From contig NZ_KQ960659.1 in assembly GCF_001553265.1 (NCBI RefSeq), positions 28,921-92,920 on the forward strand: DNA of 64,000 nt, written 5' to 3'. The translations under genes and the position numbers were made by a program. A model generated the notes under the pieces. The model ran no database searches, was not told the origin of the DNA, and was given only the letters and a program-made list of their open reading frames with translations. Below are positions 9,451-18,017 of this stretch, piece after piece; position 1 is the stretch's first letter, and every line of letters begins with the position of its first letter. This DNA comes from Prevotella sp. DNF00663 (GTDB taxonomy: Bacteria > Bacteroidota > Bacteroidia > Bacteroidales > Bacteroidaceae).

Positions 9451-10704
9451 ATGAAACTACAAATTATATCGGCTTGCTTATTAGTATCAACTTACTCGAT
9501 AGGTGCCAATAAACAAAACGAAAAATGGGTGGACAATGCTCTACGCACCGCCACCCATCAGTTACTATACACCGCAAAAACGATTCACACACCTAACACG
9601 ATGCCCCGTTCGTCGTGGCGTAGATACGACATAGCTTTCCTTGAGAAGCAGATGGAAGCAGACAGCACAGCCTTTGCTCGTGAACTAGTGAAACAGACTC
9701 CGACCGAAAAAGTGGGCACTTTACGCACTTGCGACATCTACGATTGGACCAGCGGATTCTATCCCGGCTCGCTATGGTATGCTTACGAGTTGACCCAAAA
9801 TGGCAAGTTGAAAACCCAAGCGGAACGATTCACCACCATGCTCAACCCCATACGCCACTACACCCAAACCCACGACATAGGCTTCATGATAAACTGTAGT
9901 TATGGCAATGCGCTGAGATTGACCCACAACGACACCATCAAAGCCGTCATCATAGAGACGGCCGACAACCTCTGTAAGCGTTTCGACCCACGCATAGGAT
10001 GCATCCGCTCATGGGATTTCGGTACATGGAACTTCCCCGTCATCATCGATAACATGATGAATCTAGACCTGCTGTTCAACGCAAGTAAGCTCACCGGCAA
10101 CAACAAATACCGCGACATAGCCATCAAGCATGCACTTACGACTATCAAACATCACTTCCGTCCGGATTTCACCTCGTTCCATGTGGTAAGCTACAATGCC
10201 GACGGTAGCGTGGAGAAACAATGTACATTCCAAGGCAAAGCCGACAACTCGGCATGGGCTAGAGGACAAGCATGGGGCGTATATGGCTATACAGCTTGCT
10301 ACAGAGAAACGCGCAACAACGTGTTTTTAAAGCAAGCCGTGAACATAGCCGACATGATTATGCAGCGCGTAAAGACCTCTGACAACATCCCATATTGGGA
10401 CTACGACGCTCCGACCTTGCCCAATACACCGCGCGATGTATCGGCAGCTGCCATCACAGCGTCAGCTCTCATAGAACTCAGCAGGCTGGCACCAACAGGC
10501 AAAAAATATTTGGACTACGCCCAAAAGATTCTGCGCAATCTGTCGTCTCCGCAATATTTAGCTGCTAAAGGTACCAACAACGGCTTTATCCTCATGCACT
10601 CCGTAGGGTCACTGCCCAACGGTTCGGAAATCGACACACCTATCAACTACGCCGATTACTACTATCTAGAAGCTTTAAAGCGCTACATCGATATTAAGAA
10701 ATAA
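9451..10704 (+). CDS. GH88 unsaturated glucuronyl hydrolase
   Basis: This enzyme would remove the 4,5-unsaturated uronate from the disaccharides left by the lyases, the step that feeds monosaccharides to the cell. The start MKLQIISACLLV (9451) gives a signal peptide; the frame is open further upstream to 9394, but that overlaps the lyase. The alpha6/alpha6 barrel carries YDWTSGFYPGSLWY with the Asp near 98, and DNMMNLDLL with the second Asp, the two carboxylates known in GH88. At 417 residues it has the usual family length. It is co-transcribed with the PL12 gene and ends at a strong hairpin terminator. Confidence 0.9.
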   Translation: MKLQIISACLLVSTYSIGANKQNEKWVDNALRTATHQLLYTAKTIHTPNTMPRSSWRRYDIAFLEKQMEADSTAFARELVKQTPTEKVGTLRTCDIYDWTSGFYPGSLWYAYELTQNGKLKTQAERFTTMLNPIRHYTQTHDIGFMINCSYGNALRLTHNDTIKAVIIETADNLCKRFDPRIGCIRSWDFGTWNFPVIIDNMMNLDLLFNASKLTGNNKYRDIAIKHALTTIKHHFRPDFTSFHVVSYNADGSVEKQCTFQGKADNSAWARGQAWGVYGYTACYRETRNNVFLKQAVNIADMIMQRVKTSDNIPYWDYDAPTLPNTPRDVSAAAITASALIELSRLAPTGKKYLDYAQKILRNLSSPQYLAAKGTNNGFILMHSVGSLPNGSEIDTPINYADYYYLEALKRYIDIKK

Positions 10705-10721
10705 CAACCGCTCTTTAATCA

Positions 10722-10762
10722 TACAGGGGGAGTGAGAGGATAATCCTCCTACTCCCCCTGTA
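10722..10762. terminator. Hairpin terminator between GH88 and convergent pseudogene
   Basis: TACAGGGGGAGT (10722-10733) pairs perfectly with ACTCCCCCTGTA (10751-10762), with further inner pairing. The two genes around it converge, so it may serve both. Confidence 0.75.
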
Positions 10763-10764
10763 CT

Positions 10765-11698
10765 TTATATGGTGGTATTGCACTTATTTGAGATGTATCC
10801 GGCCGCAGTAAGTTCACGCATCTCTTGTTCAGTCGGCATGCGATACTTTCCCTTTGTTGCCCAATAAGCCACATCGCCATACTTAGCTTGACCGAAATCT
10901 TTTGTCTCTTGAGTGCAAGCACGATCCAAATACATCTTACCACTTATTGCTCCCGAAGCTTTCGTAGCGTAGTTATCATCTCCCCACGTGAGTGATTTCT
11001 CTCCTACTACGCCCCAATTGAAGTGGTCGTGCATCTTATTGCCTGTCTCGTCAACAGGTTCCAACTGTTCGGTATTCTTAAGAGTAATCTTATCGGGATA
11101 CACTATTTTATAGTTATAAAATTGCCATTGTTCCTCAGCCAATCCCCATGAGTCATCATAATACATCAAATTACCCACTCCCCATTTCTTGCCCTTCCAA
11201 ACTCAGATTCAACACCTTATCAGCCTGCATCACACTTCCTCCATTAGGATAAGGATAAGACAATGCTATCCAATCGTGCTCGTTACAACTTCCCATCCCT
11301 CTAAGTGCAACCTTGCGACCTTGAGTATCTGTAGATTCACCATCTAGATTAATGACCGCAAGAGCTCTACTGAAAACAGCCGAGGAAGTAATATTATAAG
11401 CAAGCACCTTATCGGTTTTGACCCACAGACATTCAATGCCGTCAGCTTTCTCTGTAAGAAGTGTACGGGAAAGTGCCTTGGTCGTAGGCGTAGGAGCATC
11501 TAGCGTATCACGCTCTACCGTTATGGTGAGTTCACGCTCCACTACCGTTGGCTGAGGAGTTGGTGGTGTAGGAACATCCGGCTCAACACCTTCACTCCCA
11601 CCACAACTAGATAAGATAACGACCACAAAGGCCATCATCAATCTTTTCAAACTGAATTTAGAATCTTTCATCTTTCTATAATACATTGCGATTACCAA
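10765..11698 (-). pseudogene. Frameshifted fimbrial-type lipoprotein gene
   Basis: Two overlapping frames read as one broken gene. The upstream half (11698-11171) has a lipoprotein signal with lipobox VILSSC, a Pro/Thr-rich linker and a beta-rich domain like the N-terminal part of Bacteroidales fimbrillin-type lipoproteins, and stops just after LNLSLEGQEMGSG. The downstream half (from about 11190 to 10765) reads KWGVGNLMYYDDSWGLAEEQW and ends with a FISUMP-like block (YRMPTEQEMRELTAAGY). The KWxxGNL...W...EEQW block is normally preceded directly by a linker of this kind, so a single one-base shift near AAATGGGGAGTGGG (about 11175-11190) explains both. The C-terminus also looks shortened. Real decay or a sequencing error cannot be told apart here. 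Confidence 0.6.
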
Positions 11699-11701
11699 AG
11701 T

Positions 11702-11902
11702 TTAATCGAAGATGGAACTGTGTTTTAAGCCATCTTCACTTTCCTGTGTAAAATCAGTTACCTTATTAAAGTCACTTGTTTCCACATACCCGTTTGGGCG
11801 GGACACACCTTTGACCGACGGAGTAGAACCCGCCAATAGCTGAAAATCTAAGCAAAGCTCCAAGATTTCCATCTCAGGCTTCACATAACATCTCCGTTCC
11901 AT
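11702..11902 (-). CDS. Small hypothetical protein upstream of the fimbrial-type lipoprotein
   Basis: A 66-residue protein starting MERRCYVKPEMEILEL with LLAGSTPSVKG in the middle and an acidic C-terminus. Short proteins with a YxKPExEI-type N-terminus followed by an LLAGS-like segment are common beside surface-lipoprotein and fimbrial genes in Bacteroidales; their function is unknown to me. It ends 3 nt before the next start, so the two are one operon. A TAGTTTTG minus-10-like box lies just upstream (11914-11921 on the minus strand). Confidence 0.6.
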   Translation of the reverse strand: MERRCYVKPEMEILELCLDFQLLAGSTPSVKGVSRPNGYVETSDFNKVTDFTQESEDGLKHSSIFD

Positions 11903-12626
11903 AATAGTGATTACAAAACTATCTAAATTAGATTATTTATCCTTTAGTTATCAGTCTCTTATAGTTTGCGAAAGCACAACTCTCCATGACATTCGTGTTA
12001 TCATCTGATTTATGTTACAATAATTATGAAATTTTCCCATTATATGCAACATTTATACATACTATTTTATATTATTTTAAACATAACGTATATTTTTTTA
12101 CCTGCTTAACTCTTGTTTTATTTATACTAAAGTATAATGGTTGAATGGCCATTACACATAAATATTAAATAGATATAAAATATCTCATAAAGATAACGAT
12201 TGCAAAAACAGATAAAAACAAAAAAAAGAAGATAAGTCTTGCACTTTATTTCTAAAACGATACTAATTTATCTTTACGCGTTCACGCAAAGACTTACGAG
12301 CTAAAATGATTCCACTATTCACTTTTTAGTATCAACTTCACACGCCAAACTCCACCTCTCAACTCTATGCAACCACTTAGCAACATCACTGTCTAGGCTT
12401 TTCAGCATTACTGCAGAGCCTAAACAGAAATGCTGCTATCACCTTGCAGCGCCCTCACCTCGCCCCTTTTCCAAGAAGAGATGGGACATATTAAGTTTCC
12501 AAGTAAATTAGAATAAAGCACATATTCTTGAGAGTAAAGCTGACAAGCCTGCTTTCTTCCTCAAAAAACAATATCTAGTAACACATCTTACATCTCATCC
12601 TCAATAAGCACAAACGAGATAACGGC
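11903..12626. other. AT-rich intergenic region between the fimbrial-type operon and ompA
   Basis: About 720 bases with no credible reading frame. It is strongly AT-rich from 11930 to 12340, and includes the possible promoter of the small upstream gene (TAGTTTTG on the minus strand at 11914-11921) and copy B of the 22-nt array at 12380-12457. Nothing else was recognised. Confidence 0.6.
12380..12457 (+). repeat. 22-nt palindrome array, copy B (four units, degenerate ends)
   Basis: Units start at 12380 (GCAACATCACTG), 12402 (TCAGCATTACTG), 12424 (ACAGAAATGCTG) and 12446 (GCAGCGCCCTCA, right half lost), exactly 22 nt apart. The spacer after the second unit reads cagAGCCtaa, fixing the same orientation as copy A. 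Confidence 0.75.
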
Positions 12627-12662
12627 ACAAAAAAAGAGGGTAAGTTTGAAACTTACCCTCTT
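12627..12662 (-). terminator. Terminator of ompA
   Basis: A 14-bp perfect stem, AAGAGGGTAAGTTT (12634-12647) against AAACTTACCCTCTT (12649-12662), is followed on the minus strand by a run of seven T. Confidence 0.85.
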
Positions 12663-12684
12663 ATATATGAATCGTAATTCTAGA

Positions 12685-13830
12685 TTATTCAGCAACCTGA
12701 ACAGTAGCACGACGGTTGTAAGAAACTGGTGAAAGTTCGTTTACACCACCCTTACCAGTAGTCTGGATCTTATCACGATCAACACCCATGTTAACAAGTG
12801 CATCAGCAACAGTGTTAGCACGACGCTCAGACAGAGTCTGGTTGAATGCTGGAGTACCAGTCTTGCTATCAGCATAACCTGTAACAAGGAGGTTAGTGTT
12901 GTTGTCCTTAGCATACTTAGCCAAAGCCTCAACGTTAACGAGATCCTTCTTAGAAGCTACTACGCTCTTACCAATGTTGAAGAATACAGATACAGGAGTT
13001 GTAACATATTCCTTAACAGACTTGCTCTCAACAGGCTTCTGGTTAGCCAACATATCCTTCAAACGAGCGATCTCTGCATTAGCATCGTTGAGCTGAGCAT
13101 TGAGAGCATCGATCTGAGACTGTGAAAGAGCCTTGATAGCGTCAACATCTGGAGTCTTATCCCAAGATGCTTTACCCAAGTTGAAAGTCAAACCAACTTC
13201 ACCATAAAGGTTGTTGTCGCGATTGTCCCAACCACGATGGCGAGCTAATTTACCAGCCTTACCATCCATATCACTGCTCATGCTGTTCCAACCAAGTTCA
13301 ACGTTAAGAGCGACTTTCTTACCTACATAGAACTGATTCAAGATACCTGCACTGAAGCCCATAGCGTATTTGTTGTAAGTCATAGAGCGACCTACAGCCA
13401 AACCTGCGAATGGAACGAAGTTCCAAACACGGCTAGGATTGTAACCACAAAGCATGTTGCTCAAGTTGAACATAACCTGCTCGTTAGCCAACCAATACTT
13501 GTTACCGTTACCAGCATTGTCAGCATCAGTTACAGTCTTACCCCAAATACCCTGTACTTTAGTACGAAGACCGAGACCGGGAGTAAACCACTTACCGAGT
13601 GCTACAGAGACACCGGGATTAGAACGGAACTTCTTGATTGGGCTATTGCTCAAATTCAAGCCATGTTCTTCCTGAGAATACCAAGCATTCCAATCAGCAC
13701 CTACTTGGATGAACCAATTGCTCCAGAATGAATTTGTAGCTACACTGTACTTTTCAACAGGATCAGCGTCCTGTGCCATTGTAGCCATTGATAAACCGGC
13801 GAAAGCCAGTACCATGAATAACTTTTTCAT
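12685..13830 (-). CDS. OmpA-family outer membrane protein
   Basis: A 381-residue outer-membrane protein. The signal peptide ends TMAQ; residues about 30-200 form an N-terminal beta-barrel (FWSNWFIQVGADWNAWY near the start); a short coiled-coil segment (ALSQSQIDALNAQL...) follows; and the last 120 residues are an OmpA C-terminal domain that should bind peptidoglycan (VFFNIGKSVV, NQTLSERRANTV, YNRRATV). This is the major OmpA of Bacteroidales, tethering the outer membrane to the wall. It stands alone with its own terminator; a TAACTTTG box (minus strand, 13917-13910) about 80 nt upstream is the likely promoter. Confidence 0.92.
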   Translation of the reverse strand: MKKLFMVLAFAGLSMATMAQDADPVEKYSVATNSFWSNWFIQVGADWNAWYSQEEHGLNLSNSPIKKFRSNPGVSVALGKWFTPGLGLRTKVQGIWGKTVTDADNAGNGNKYWLANEQVMFNLSNMLCGYNPSRVWNFVPFAGLAVGRSMTYNKYAMGFSAGILNQFYVGKKVALNVELGWNSMSSDMDGKAGKLARHRGWDNRDNNLYGEVGLTFNLGKASWDKTPDVDAIKALSQSQIDALNAQLNDANAEIARLKDMLANQKPVESKSVKEYVTTPVSVFFNIGKSVVASKKDLVNVEALAKYAKDNNTNLLVTGYADSKTGTPAFNQTLSERRANTVADALVNMGVDRDKIQTTGKGGVNELSPVSYNRRATVQVAE

Positions 13831-13909
13831 AATCTATTACTATTTATAATCAAAAAATATTGCTCTCTAACATGATTCCTCATACTATCGCTAGCTGATA
13901 ATCTAGGAG

Positions 13910-13917
13910 CAAAGTTA
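13910..13917 (-). promoter_or_regulatory. Probable -7 box of ompA
   Basis: TAACTTTG on the minus strand fits TAnnTTTG. TTTG motifs lie just upstream, but at 15 nt rather than the usual 19-21 nt, so the upstream element is uncertain. Confidence 0.45.
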
Positions 13918-14016
13918 ATAATTAATTCCAAACAAAGAATGTTTTTATTAAGAAAAAATGATAAAAGCCACTTATTTTATTGATTTAACGCAATTTTTTG
14001 ATAGTTTTTTATCTTT

Positions 14017-15828
14017 TCACTTCAATAGAAGTTCTATTTCACTTTGTTTCAATATACAAAGTACATTTTTGCCATCAGGTGTATAACTGGCATTCTGACA
14101 AGCGAAAAGGTTGTTAACAACGCTTTCCATCTCGTCGTTACTCAGTACTTGTCCATAGGGTATCGCTGCCTTTCGAGCCATCACCAAAGCCAACACTTCA
14201 TGAAGGTCGGTTCGCATATCAATAGGTTTTTCCATGGCAGCTACTACCATTTCTTTTAATAATATAGTTATATCGACACCTTCCAACTCTGCTGGAATGG
14301 CATTAACTGCATAGCTATTACCACCTAACGCGGAGAGTTCAAAGCCCATACCATCCAAATCATCCTGAATCTTATCTAATGTAAGGCTCTCCACTGTCGA
14401 CAACTGAACCGTCTGCGGGAACAAAACCTTCTGCGAGAGAGCATGACGAGTCTGTAATTGGCGCATGTATTGCTCGAAAAGAATACGTATGTGTGCCCGA
14501 TATTGGTCGATAATCATCAGACCTGACTTGACAGCTGTCATGATATACTTGCCTTTATATTGATAATGTATAGGCGACTTTTCGGCCATTACATTATCAT
14601 TTGACGATTCCATGGTCGCTTCTTCAGATTGTTGGGAAGCAAACACGTCTTCCTCATGAGGCTGTGATAATCCTTGATACAAGTCTTCCCACTGGCTAGG
14701 AGTCGTAATAGACTTCTCTGTTTTAAACGGATTATAGTTGGGATTGTATTGCACTTTCGGCACTTCCACTTGATGATTCTGCGTGAATACGGGAATATCG
14801 GGACGCCCTTCGGTATCAAAATCAATAGCAGGAATATCGTTGAACATCCCTACAGATTCTTTTACGGCAGCCATTAGAATCTGCCAAATAGGCTGTTCGT
14901 TCTCGAATTTGATTTCAGTCTTCGTAGGATGGATGTTCACATCAATATCTTCGGGGTTCACTTGGAAGTATATGAAGTAAGGTACTTGCTCTCCCATGGG
15001 AACCAATCTCTCAAAGGCTGTTTGCACAGCTTTAGCAAAATACGGATGTTTCATGTAACGACCGTTGACAAAGAAATACTGGTAGACACCTTTCTTACGG
15101 GCAGATTCCGGTTTACCCACGAATCCATGAATATCGCACATGCTCGTTTCGACATCCACTGGCAACAAATCTTGATTGAGACGTTTACCAAAAACATCGA
15201 CTATTCGCTGTTTGAGACTTCCTCGCCGTAGGTTAAATACTTCTGAATCGTTGCTATGTAACGTGAAAGCTACATCGGGATAAACTAATACGATGCGCTC
15301 GAAAGCAGCAATAATATGATTGAGTTCGGTGGAATTTGACTTCAAGAACTTTCTTCTCGCAGGCACGTTGAAGAATAGGTTCTCCACTTTGAAGTTGCTG
15401 CCTACCGCACATGAACATGCTTCCTGATTGGTAAACTTACCCGCAGAGATGGTCAATGACGTTCCAAGTTCATCATCCGGCCGACGTGTCTTCAATTCTA
15501 TCTGAGCCACAGCAGCAATAGAAGCCAGTGCCTCTCCCCTAAATCCCATCGTATGTAGCGCAAAGAGGTCATCGGCTTTACGAATTTTAGAGGTCGCATG
15601 CCGCTCGAACGAGAGTCTGGCATCGGTCTCCGACATTCCTTTCCCATCGTCTATCACCTGAATAGAGGTGCGACCGGCATCCACCACAATGACATGTATA
15701 TTCTTAGCACCGGCATCCACAGCATTCTCCACCAACTCTTTGATGACGCTGGCTGGACGCTGTATCACCTCGCCGGCAGCTATCTGATTGGCCACCGAAT
15801 CCGGTAGAAGTTGTATAATGTCGCTCAT
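14017..15828 (-). CDS. mutL: DNA mismatch repair protein MutL
   Basis: A 603-residue MutL. The N-terminal GHKL ATPase has all motifs: [20 protein letters not shown], and [15 protein letters not shown]; the transducer domain carries [11 protein letters not shown] in the form [12 protein letters not shown] linker (about 360-420) leads to the C-terminal dimerisation domain. It is the last gene of the guaB-PPIase-OstA unit, separated from the small membrane-protein gene by 201 nt that contain a nested inverted repeat. Pairing of mutL with OstA/PPIase genes is common in Bacteroidales. Confidence 0.95.
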   Translation of the reverse strand: MSDIIQLLPDSVANQIAAGEVIQRPASVIKELVENAVDAGAKNIHVIVVDAGRTSIQVIDDGKGMSETDARLSFERHATSKIRKADDLFALHTMGFRGEALASIAAVAQIELKTRRPDDELGTSLTISAGKFTNQEACSCAVGSNFKVENLFFNVPARRKFLKSNSTELNHIIAAFERIVLVYPDVAFTLHSNDSEVFNLRRGSLKQRIVDVFGKRLNQDLLPVDVETSMCDIHGFVGKPESARKKGVYQYFFVNGRYMKHPYFAKAVQTAFERLVPMGEQVPYFIYFQVNPEDIDVNIHPTKTEIKFENEQPIWQILMAAVKESVGMFNDIPAIDFDTEGRPDIPVFTQNHQVEVPKVQYNPNYNPFKTEKSITTPSQWEDLYQGLSQPHEEDVFASQQSEEATMESSNDNVMAEKSPIHYQYKGKYIMTAVKSGLMIIDQYRAHIRILFEQYMRQLQTRHALSQKVLFPQTVQLSTVESLTLDKIQDDLDGMGFELSALGGNSYAVNAIPAELEGVDITILLKEMVVAAMEKPIDMRTDLHEVLALVMARKAAIPYGQVLSNDEMESVVNNLFACQNASYTPDGKNVLCILKQSEIELLLK

Positions 15829-15875
15829 ATATGTTCTTTCTTTTAGTCTATTACTTTAGTTTCGTTAGTTAATGT

Positions 15876-15939
15876 ATGGACAGAAATTAGTAGAAGTTAA
15901 AGCCTATTTAAGGCTTGAAGTTAACAGACATATGTCCAT
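15876..15939. other. Nested inverted repeat between the 95-residue gene and mutL
   Basis: ATGGACA (15876-15882) pairs with TGTCCAT (15933-15939), and inside it AAAGCCT pairs with AGGCTTG-side bases around ATTT. It could act as a partial terminator or processing site setting mutL expression apart from the operon. Confidence 0.35.
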
Positions 15940-16029
15940 TTACTCCTTTTTATGATTCCAATGTCTTGATAACATTTAACTCCCGATAACTCCTAAGTTG
16001 AGCATTCATGCGAAACGTACATTCTATTA

Positions 16030-16317
16030 TTATATAAGGTATACCCATAGCAGCACCAAGAGTAGTATCAATATCACCAACAATCCAAAAATTAATGTAT
16101 TCTCTTGCATCAGCCTGCGCTGTCTACGCCGCTGTACACGAGGCGTTGCTTGTTGAAAAGCCTGTCGTATCGTTTCTGAAGAATAGCCTTCTTCTTTTTC
16201 TATCCCCAATTCACGCTTGGCTCGTTGTTCTATCTCTGCGAGTCGTTCGCTGCGTTCATCCACATATATCATCTCATGATGGAAACCGCGTGGCTTGGGT
16301 TGTTTGAAGAAACTCAT
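16030..16317 (-). CDS. Small single-pass membrane protein between OstA-like gene and mutL
   Basis: A 95-residue protein I do not recognise. The first 75 residues are charged and helical, with ERLAEIEQRAKREL and a basic patch RVQRRRQRR; the last 22 (LIFGLLVILILLLVLLWVYL) are a transmembrane helix, so it is probably a tail-anchored inner-membrane protein with a cytoplasmic basic domain. Its ATG overlaps the stop of the OstA-like gene by 4 nt, which indicates translational coupling. Context suggests a role in envelope assembly, but no function can be assigned. Confidence 0.75.
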   Translation of the reverse strand: MSFFKQPKPRGFHHEMIYVDERSERLAEIEQRAKRELGIEKEEGYSSETIRQAFQQATPRVQRRRQRRLMQENTLIFGLLVILILLLVLLWVYLI

Positions 16318-18017
16318 TGCTTTTCACTTTCTTTTGGTTTCTTCACTGCTGGCTTCTGCCTATTCAAATGTTGCAATGGTGCCTCTTGACGCTTCACGAC
16401 CTTCAGTGTAGAATCGGCAGCTTTGCCACGCCACTCAAAGACATCGGCAGGACTAGTCGGCCGTAGTTCTTCGAACCAAGCAAACTCTGGAAGCTTATAC
16501 TTGGTCGGAGGTATCTGCGTCATGGGATATAACGTACCCTGCGGTTTGGGCATCCAAATCTTTTCCAATTGCCGATTCTTGTTCATATACATGCGCATCG
16601 TGTCCGATTCCACATAGTTCAAGCCTATCAACGAAGAATCTTTATCGTCTGTAGGATAGTATATCACCTTTACATTTCCGGTGGCAACAATGCGCCGAAC
16701 CACCCCGTCCGTGAAATAAGCATCCATCAATTTCGACGACACCTGATTGTATTTTTTCCCATCAGGCATGCGCTCTACAGACAGAGCCTGCCCCACTACA
16801 TGGGCATCGCGTATCGTACTGTCTTGCATGTATACCAATATCTTCTCGCCTAATATCTGTCGTTCGCCATTCCAAGTTATCGGGTCCTTGTACATAGTCA
16901 TACAACTATCTTGCGAATTAGCCACCAGCGAGTCGCAGATAGCTTGCATATCTACACGGTAAACCTTTACGTGATTGAAGCAATGAACCTTGCGATACAT
17001 CGAGTCGGTATTGATATTAAAAGTATATATCTTCATGGAATCGGCGTGCATATAGAGCGTATCTTTCTGAGAATAATCTTTGGCGAGTACCTTTTGAGTC
17101 GCCCAACCGTAGCCGGTTTTCTCATTATAGTTCATACGCTCGCACTCCAAGCGATTCTTGTTCACCTTATCTATATAGATGACATTTCCGTATCCACGTG
17201 CCAACCCGGTATTCTTGTCATAAAACAGACTATCACCAGTAATGGTTTTATCCTTATCTACCACCGTCGAACGGCCATACATCTCTGCCTGATCGGTCTT
17301 TGTATTGAAGTAAGCATTCTCCGTATCTATCACACTTCCATTCTGTGTAATCTTCGACGGACCTGTAACATGAGCCTTCGAGCTACGCGTATCATAATGC
17401 AAGGTGTCGGTTGTGATAAGCCTACCGGCATTCGTCATACGCACATTGAAACGGAATGTGGCCTCACGTGTATCCATCCTATACTCTCCCCAGTCCGAAG
17501 ACAATCGGTCTTTACCGTCTATCAATCGTCCACCCTCGAAGAAATAAGCATAATCATACAACTTGTCATAGTCCAGACTATCCGTATAAAGCGTTTGTCG
17601 ACGATGCTTCAACACGACATTGCTACGCGCCATGAGCATTTGACTTTGACCATCGTACACTCCTCTATCGCATGTTAAAGAGAGTGTATCGCCCTGTTTG
17701 AACCGCACATGTCCGAATGCCTTCACCGAATTAGACTGTTGGTAGAAATACGCACTGTCACACCATAGCTGCGCACCTTGGTGTGTGAAGTGTACATGTC
17801 CCTTGACTATTTGGGCATCAGGCACCTCTCCATACATGTCAAACTTCAATTCATCCGAGTGAACCAAATACACACGGTCGTCCTGATGCGGTTTCTTGGG
17901 TGGCCGAATAGCCCACACTACTTGAAACAGGCATAGTCCAAACAGGCATAAAACCATGCCTATCATGGTTTTATGCCCGCTGTTTATATATTGTTTTCTA
18001 TCGTTCAGGTTGATCAT
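16314..18017 (-). CDS. LptA/OstA-like LPS transport protein
   Basis: A 567-residue periplasmic or outer-membrane-directed protein of the OstA-like family. After a membrane signal (GMVLCLFGLCLFQVVWA) it consists of repeated beta-strand units of the kind ...G.A.....G.V....D.....DSL.YD, the beta-jellyroll repeat of LptA/LptD N-domains that carry lipopolysaccharide across the periplasm. The C-terminal 60 residues are basic and low in complexity. It overlaps the upstream PPIase by 4 nt and the downstream gene by 4 nt. With lptB also in this window (35569-36387), it fits the LPS export pathway. A start at M18 (17966) would shorten the n-region. Confidence 0.82.
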   Translation of the reverse strand: MINLNDRKQYINSGHKTMIGMVLCLFGLCLFQVVWAIRPPKKPHQDDRVYLVHSDELKFDMYGEVPDAQIVKGHVHFTHQGAQLWCDSAYFYQQSNSVKAFGHVRFKQGDTLSLTCDRGVYDGQSQMLMARSNVVLKHRRQTLYTDSLDYDKLYDYAYFFEGGRLIDGKDRLSSDWGEYRMDTREATFRFNVRMTNAGRLITTDTLHYDTRSSKAHVTGPSKITQNGSVIDTENAYFNTKTDQAEMYGRSTVVDKDKTITGDSLFYDKNTGLARGYGNVIYIDKVNKNRLECERMNYNEKTGYGWATQKVLAKDYSQKDTLYMHADSMKIYTFNINTDSMYRKVHCFNHVKVYRVDMQAICDSLVANSQDSCMTMYKDPITWNGERQILGEKILVYMQDSTIRDAHVVGQALSVERMPDGKKYNQVSSKLMDAYFTDGVVRRIVATGNVKVIYYPTDDKDSSLIGLNYVESDTMRMYMNKNRQLEKIWMPKPQGTLYPMTQIPPTKYKLPEFAWFEELRPTSPADVFEWRGKAADSTLKVVKRQEAPLQHLNRQKPAVKKPKESEKQ

